NCBI GenBank assembly: GCA_031394025.1
Contig: JANMWO010000644.1
Coordinates: forward strand, 1-9,532
Direction: 5' to 3'
DNA length: 9,532 nucleotides
DNA from: JANXSF01 sp031394025
Lineage (GTDB): Bacteria; Acidobacteriota; Terriglobia; Bryobacterales; Bryobacteraceae
Part shown: piece after piece, positions 6,919-9,532 of the stretch
Layout: each line of letters begins with the position of its first letter
How positions within the stretch are numbered: the stretch's first letter is position 1
Position numbers and translations under genes: made by a program
Notes under the pieces: generated by a model
Told to the model about the DNA's origin: nothing
The model's database searches: none
What the model saw: only the letters and a program-made list of their open reading frames with translations

Positions 6919-7695
6919 TTACTTGATTGTCATGGCGCGCACTGCTTCCACACCGCTCAGCAATGCCGCTCTGTAAACCGCGGAATCCACACTCCATGAA
7001 ATCACATTGAACCCTGCGGCCAACCACGATTCCAACTGTTGTGGGGTGCCTGGTTGAATGCCCAGAAGCTTGCCGTGCTTACGTGCCGCAGCCACTGTTT
7101 TTCGTATGGCGGTAAGAAACAGAGGATCGTTAAACTGACCAGGAATTCCCAATGAAGTAGATAAATCAAAGTGCCCGACCCATAAAATATCAACCCCTTC
7201 AATTGCCGCAATCGCTTCGGCGTTATCCACACCTTCCTGCGATTCAATCTGGCAGATAATCACTGACGACTGATTGATTTCTCTGAAGTATGTAAGTGGA
7301 TCAGGAACGGTATATCCAGTATGAGCAGAGCCCAGACCCACGCCTCTATTTCCCAAAGGCGCGAATTTTACGGCTTGCACAATGCGATTTGCCTCTTCAG
7401 CATTCTTCACATTGCCCACCATAATTCCCATTGCTCCGGCATCCATCAGGCGAGCCATAAATTGGTAATCGCAGAATGGCACGCGGACAAATGGTGTGAA
7501 CTTGGCCGACTGCGCCCAGGCCATTAAATCAGCGATCTTATCCACATCAAAGGCGGAATGCTCCATGTCGTAGATGATGAAATCAAGACCAGTGGAATCG
7601 GCGATCTTAGCGATTCCACGAGTCGCAAATTCCCAAACCATATGGCCCACAGGGATTTGCCCGGCAGCCACCACATCACGAAAACGATTCTTCAC
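6919..7695 (-). CDS. HpcH/HpaI family aldolase (class II pyruvate aldolase)
   Basis: Members reversibly cleave 2-keto-3-deoxy sugar acids or 4-hydroxy-2-oxo acids into pyruvate and an aldehyde, using a divalent metal. The 258-residue product has the family's usual length (about 250-265). The expected active-site residues are present: His46 in YDMEHSAFD (base), Arg71 in PFVRVP (pyruvate carboxylate), and metal ligands Glu151 in QIESQEG and Asp177 in VGHFDLS. The start is GTG at 7695, with GGAGG six bases upstream. It overlaps the TGA of the dehydrogenase as GTGA, so the two are translationally coupled. RhmA-type (2-keto-3-deoxy-L-rhamnonate) aldolases usually show GPxDLS where this protein has GHFDLS, so substrate class is left open. 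Context suggests catabolism of a sugar acid or similar compound under GntR control. Confidence 0.93.
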   Translation of the reverse strand: MKNRFRDVVAAGQIPVGHMVWEFATRGIAKIADSTGLDFIIYDMEHSAFDVDKIADLMAWAQSAKFTPFVRVPFCDYQFMARLMDAGAMGIMVGNVKNAEEANRIVQAVKFAPLGNRGVGLGSAHTGYTVPDPLTYFREINQSSVIICQIESQEGVDNAEAIAAIEGVDILWVGHFDLSTSLGIPGQFNDPLFLTAIRKTVAAARKHGKLLGIQPGTPQQLESWLAAGFNVISWSVDSAVYRAALLSGVEAVRAMTIK

Positions 7696-8738
7696 AGTAT
7701 CCTCCGAAAGGCTTCTAACTTCATTTGAAATTGCGGTTGGACAGTAACTTCGCGATTCACTAACGACGCAGGCACCTGGCCGCCATGCAGCATCAGAATG
7801 TTATCGCACGCTTCCGTGCTGTTGTCGCGCGCTAACTCTTCAGTCCAGGCCAAGGCGTGCGGGGCAAGAATCACGTTGTCCATTTTGTGTAGCTTGCTGG
7901 AAGCGGGTAACGGTTCCTGCTCAAATACATCCAACCCGGCACCGGCGATCATGCGTTGTTCCAGCACAAACACTAAGTCAGCTTCATTGACAATAGGGCC
8001 TCGGGAGGTGTTGATGAGGTATGCAGTAGGCTTCATCTTGCGCAACAGTTCGAACCCAATCAGACCCTTTGTTGGTGCCGATAGCGGCAGGTTGATGGTG
8101 ACAAAATCGCTTTGGGCGAAGACTTCTTCCAGCGGAACCAGTTCCACTCCTAACGCTGCGGCCTGGGCGGTGGTGATGAACGGATCATGGGCGATGAGCC
8201 TGCCAAATCCAAGTGAACGGGACATGCTGAACAGTTCACCGGCAATGTTTCCGCATCCCACTGAGCCCAGCACGCGGCCCTTCATATTGCGACCAAGCGA
8301 TGGAAGTTGCCCGCGCCATCCGCCTTGCCGCACAAGCTTATCTTGAATGACTAAGTTAGTAGTAAGTGCGAATAACAGGGCAAGAATCGCTTCGGCTACA
8401 GGACGTCGTACAGCCCCAGGGGTGATGGCCAAAGCAATGCCCGCTTCGGTCAACGCGGGGACGTCAATCATGTCGTACCCCACGCCCCAGCGGGAAATCA
8501 GCGCCAGTCGTTTGGCATTGGCGACGCTTTGGGCAGTGAACCTGGTGGCCAGGGCGAAGATGGCGTCGAACTGATCAATGTCTTCAAGGAGCGCGATGTT
8601 GTCAGGACGGGCCGGGATTGGGCCGACGGTAATATTGGGGATGTGACTGAATTTAGCTTCGAGTATAGATTCGAATTTCCCTTTGGCGTCGGTGTAGAAA
8701 TCGGAAGTAATTCCCACATGGAAATTGTCGTTTGGCAT
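7692..8738 (-). CDS. D-isomer-specific 2-hydroxyacid dehydrogenase
   Basis: These NAD(P)-dependent enzymes interconvert 2-oxo acids and D-2-hydroxy acids (glyoxylate/glycolate, hydroxypyruvate/glycerate, phosphoglycerate, lactate). The 348-residue product has a split catalytic domain around a Rossmann domain. Visible are SRWGVGYDMID (83-92), the nucleotide loop GSVGCGNIAG (158-167), and the catalytic trio Arg246 in NTSRGP, Glu275 in DVFEQEP and His294 in LAPHALAW. The acidic residue after the second strand of the Rossmann fold (AHDPF, Asp185) favours NAD over NADP. An in-frame TAA lies just upstream of the ATG at 8738, so no longer start is possible. There is no Shine-Dalgarno site and a TATAAT ends eight bases before the ATG. 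It is first in the cluster and overlaps the aldolase gene by 4 bases. The exact substrate cannot be read from the sequence. Confidence 0.94.
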   Translation of the reverse strand: MPNDNFHVGITSDFYTDAKGKFESILEAKFSHIPNITVGPIPARPDNIALLEDIDQFDAIFALATRFTAQSVANAKRLALISRWGVGYDMIDVPALTEAGIALAITPGAVRRPVAEAILALLFALTTNLVIQDKLVRQGGWRGQLPSLGRNMKGRVLGSVGCGNIAGELFSMSRSLGFGRLIAHDPFITTAQAAALGVELVPLEEVFAQSDFVTINLPLSAPTKGLIGFELLRKMKPTAYLINTSRGPIVNEADLVFVLEQRMIAGAGLDVFEQEPLPASSKLHKMDNVILAPHALAWTEELARDNSTEACDNILMLHGGQVPASLVNREVTVQPQFQMKLEAFRRIL

Positions 8739-8746
8739 GAATACGG

Positions 8747-8752
8747 ATTATA
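8747..8752 (-). promoter_or_regulatory. -10 hexamer TATAAT of the dehydrogenase-aldolase-gntR cluster
   Basis: The minus strand carries a perfect TATAAT with eight bases between it and the dehydrogenase ATG, so transcription would begin at or next to the start codon. No good TTGACA-like hexamer is found 16-18 bases upstream, so the promoter is either weak or activator dependent. The hexamer alone could occur by chance. Confidence 0.4.
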
Positions 8753-9007
8753 CATGGAAGTGGTAGGGGTGATTGGAATCCGTTTCTCGCACATGCCATG
8801 GAGAACCTCAACAGGATCCCATGCACATGTTCACCCGTCAGCGCGAACGCGACTCACCAGCCAAGTGCTCGATGAAAACTATACCCAATTGTCATTGAGC
8901 CAGACTCACCTGGACTTGATGGATGGGATTGCGCTGGATAAGGTTCAGAAGAAACACCCTCTTGAGGACGAATCATTCAACCGCCAGCCAGAACAAACGT
9001 CGGGTTC

Positions 9008-9034
9008 AAGCAATAGGACAAAGCAATAGGGACA
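9008..9034. repeat. Short tandem direct repeat AAGCAATAGG(G)ACA
   Basis: AAGCAATAGGACA (9008-9020) is followed directly by AAGCAATAGGGACA (9021-9034), identical except for one inserted G. CAATAGGGAC recurs at 9414-9423 beside the right REP-like element, which suggests a common dispersed sequence rather than a local slip. Confidence 0.6.
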
Positions 9035-9049
9035 GAGACCTCGATTCCC
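9029..9049 (-). repeat. Left copy of an inverted REP-like element
   Basis: Read on the minus strand, this 21-base element matches the right copy (9419-9439 on the plus strand) at 19 positions, sharing the 12-base core TCGAGGTCTCTG. It begins GGG and ends CCC with a GAGGTCTC core, the imperfect palindrome typical of REP sequences mobilised by REP-associated tyrosine transposases. No transposase gene is in the window. Confidence 0.55.
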
Positions 9050-9315
9050 GAAAACACCGCGTAAAACACTGAATACAAACAATTCGTCGACTTGCCTTAT
9101 GCCACCAAAATATTAGCTTGCAGACTTTCCAAATTACGATGAAGCTCGGATCAGCCCCGTTATCATATACTTCCATTAGCATTAGAACAAATTAGCTCGA
9201 GTATGGTTTATTACCAATAAAATTCATTTTCCCATCCCCATGTCCGAAAATCGAATTGTGCTCTCGACGCGTTCAAAGGACGTTAGGACTAGACTTGGGC
9301 TCAGATCTGCCATCG

Positions 9316-9350
9316 AAAAAGGGGGAGTCCGTTCATGAAAGTACTCCCTT
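9316..9350 (-). terminator. Probable intrinsic terminator, minus strand
   Basis: On the minus strand GGGAGT (9343-9348) pairs with ACTCCC (9323-9328) across a 14-base loop, and CCTTTTT follows immediately. The stem is short and the loop long, so strength is uncertain. It lies 31 bases past the stop codon of the reading frame entering from the right edge, where a terminator for that gene would be expected. Confidence 0.5.
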
Positions 9351-9378
9351 CAACGCAAAGTCTTTCCATCGTAAGGGG

Positions 9379-9531
9379 TTACTTAGTTTGGACGGAAATC
9401 CAATTGTCGTCAACAATAGGGACTCGAGGTCTCTGACCCCGAGGGACTGAGCAGTTGCCGTATGGGCGGGCCCGCTCTAGCTTCATCTCACTGAGCTTGA
9501 CTTGCACGCTGTCGATGGCATTGATGGGAAT
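9379..9531 (-). CDS. Possible C-terminal end of an unidentified gene cut by the window edge
   Basis: The minus-strand frame from 9531 is open for 50 codons to a TAA at 9379-9381. Its first 27 residues read like ordinary protein (INAIDSVQVKLSEMKLERA). The remaining residues run through the right REP-like element and give a proline/arginine-rich stretch (VPRGQRPRVPIV), so the original C-terminus may have been altered by the repeat. A terminator-like hairpin follows. I do not recognise the protein, and with only 50 codons the frame could be chance. Confidence 0.3.
   Translation of the reverse strand: MPINAIDSVQVKLSEMKLERARPYGNCSVPRGQRPRVPIVDDNWISVQTK
9419..9439 (+). repeat. Right copy of the inverted REP-like element
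   Basis: This is the partner of the 9029-9049 element in opposite orientation, 19 of 21 positions identical; the two differing positions are the fifth and the eighteenth. The copies enclose 369 bases. The same CAATAGG precedes both elements in direct orientation, so only the palindrome core is inverted between the two sites. Confidence 0.55.
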
Positions 9532-9532
9532 G

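Larger units (their letters stand above)
8753..9378. other. Non-coding stretch between the dehydrogenase promoter and the right-edge reading frame
   Basis: No gene with a recognisable domain or a convincing start was found on either strand. Plus-strand frames crossing this stretch (one ending at 9029, one 9256-9450) have no ribosome site and no family features. The 9050-9255 part is A/T-rich and unremarkable. The stretch does contain a short tandem repeat, the left REP-like element and a terminator-like hairpin, listed separately. Confidence 0.5.

Noticed and set aside
8529..9029. 166-codon plus-strand reading frame
   Set aside because: Its first part is antisense to the dehydrogenase gene; it has no ribosome site and no recognisable domain, and ends inside the tandem repeat.
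9256..9450. 64-codon plus-strand reading frame
   Set aside because: No ribosome site or domain; it runs through the terminator-like hairpin and the REP-like element.
1..9532. CRISPR array, because RtcR has a CARF domain
   Set aside because: No regularly spaced repeats or cas genes; CARF domains are standard in RtcR.

Overview
The window comes from a bacterium that uses sigma-54. It carries a complete RNA-repair locus of the rsr / Y RNA / rtcBA type, with a divergent rtcR activator gene, followed by a separate metabolic cluster. Base composition is moderate (roughly half G+C). Gene spacing, 4-base gene overlaps and Shine-Dalgarno sites are ordinary for a Gram-negative-type genome. I could not fix the taxon: a planctomycete or proteobacterium would both fit, and no marker gene is present.

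Positions 1-4346 (minus strand) hold one operon, read right to left: rsr (bacterial Ro60/TROVE protein), two tandem Y-RNA-like noncoding RNAs in the 2525-2791 gap, rtcB (RNA ligase) and rtcA (RNA 3'-phosphate cyclase). rtcR (4480-6075, plus strand) encodes a CARF-AAA+ sigma-54 activator and is divergent from rsr. A -24/-12 type sigma-54 promoter lies 29 bases upstream of the rsr start codon. By analogy with the family, RNA damage products bind the RtcR CARF domain, RtcR opens the sigma-54 promoter, and the cell makes the Ro60 ring, its Y RNAs, and the cyclase/ligase pair.

The most interesting part is the rsr-rtcB gap. The first RNA has an 11-bp perfect terminal stem that carries the Ro-binding motif pair. 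Above it lies a circularly permuted tRNA-like domain: T arm, 3' acceptor strand, an encoded ACCA, an A/T linker, 5' acceptor strand, then D arm, with a fully paired 7-bp acceptor stem. The second RNA keeps the same terminal-stem motif and a T arm stacked on an 8-bp acceptor-like stem, but has lost the D arm and the ACCA. Read superficially, this gap looks like two broken tRNA genes.

Positions 6072-8738 (minus strand) hold a dehydrogenase-aldolase-regulator cluster: a D-2-hydroxyacid dehydrogenase, an HpcH/HpaI-family pyruvate aldolase overlapping it by 4 bases, and a GntR/FadR-type regulator. It probably handles a sugar acid or other 2-oxo acid. rtcR and the gntR gene converge and share a TTAA stop overlap. 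The dehydrogenase has a perfect TATAAT so close to its ATG that a leaderless mRNA is likely.

Positions 8739-9532 contain no complete gene that I can support. They hold a short tandem repeat, an inverted pair of 21-bp REP-like elements 369 bases apart, a probable minus-strand terminator, and a 50-codon open end of a possible gene entering from the right edge.
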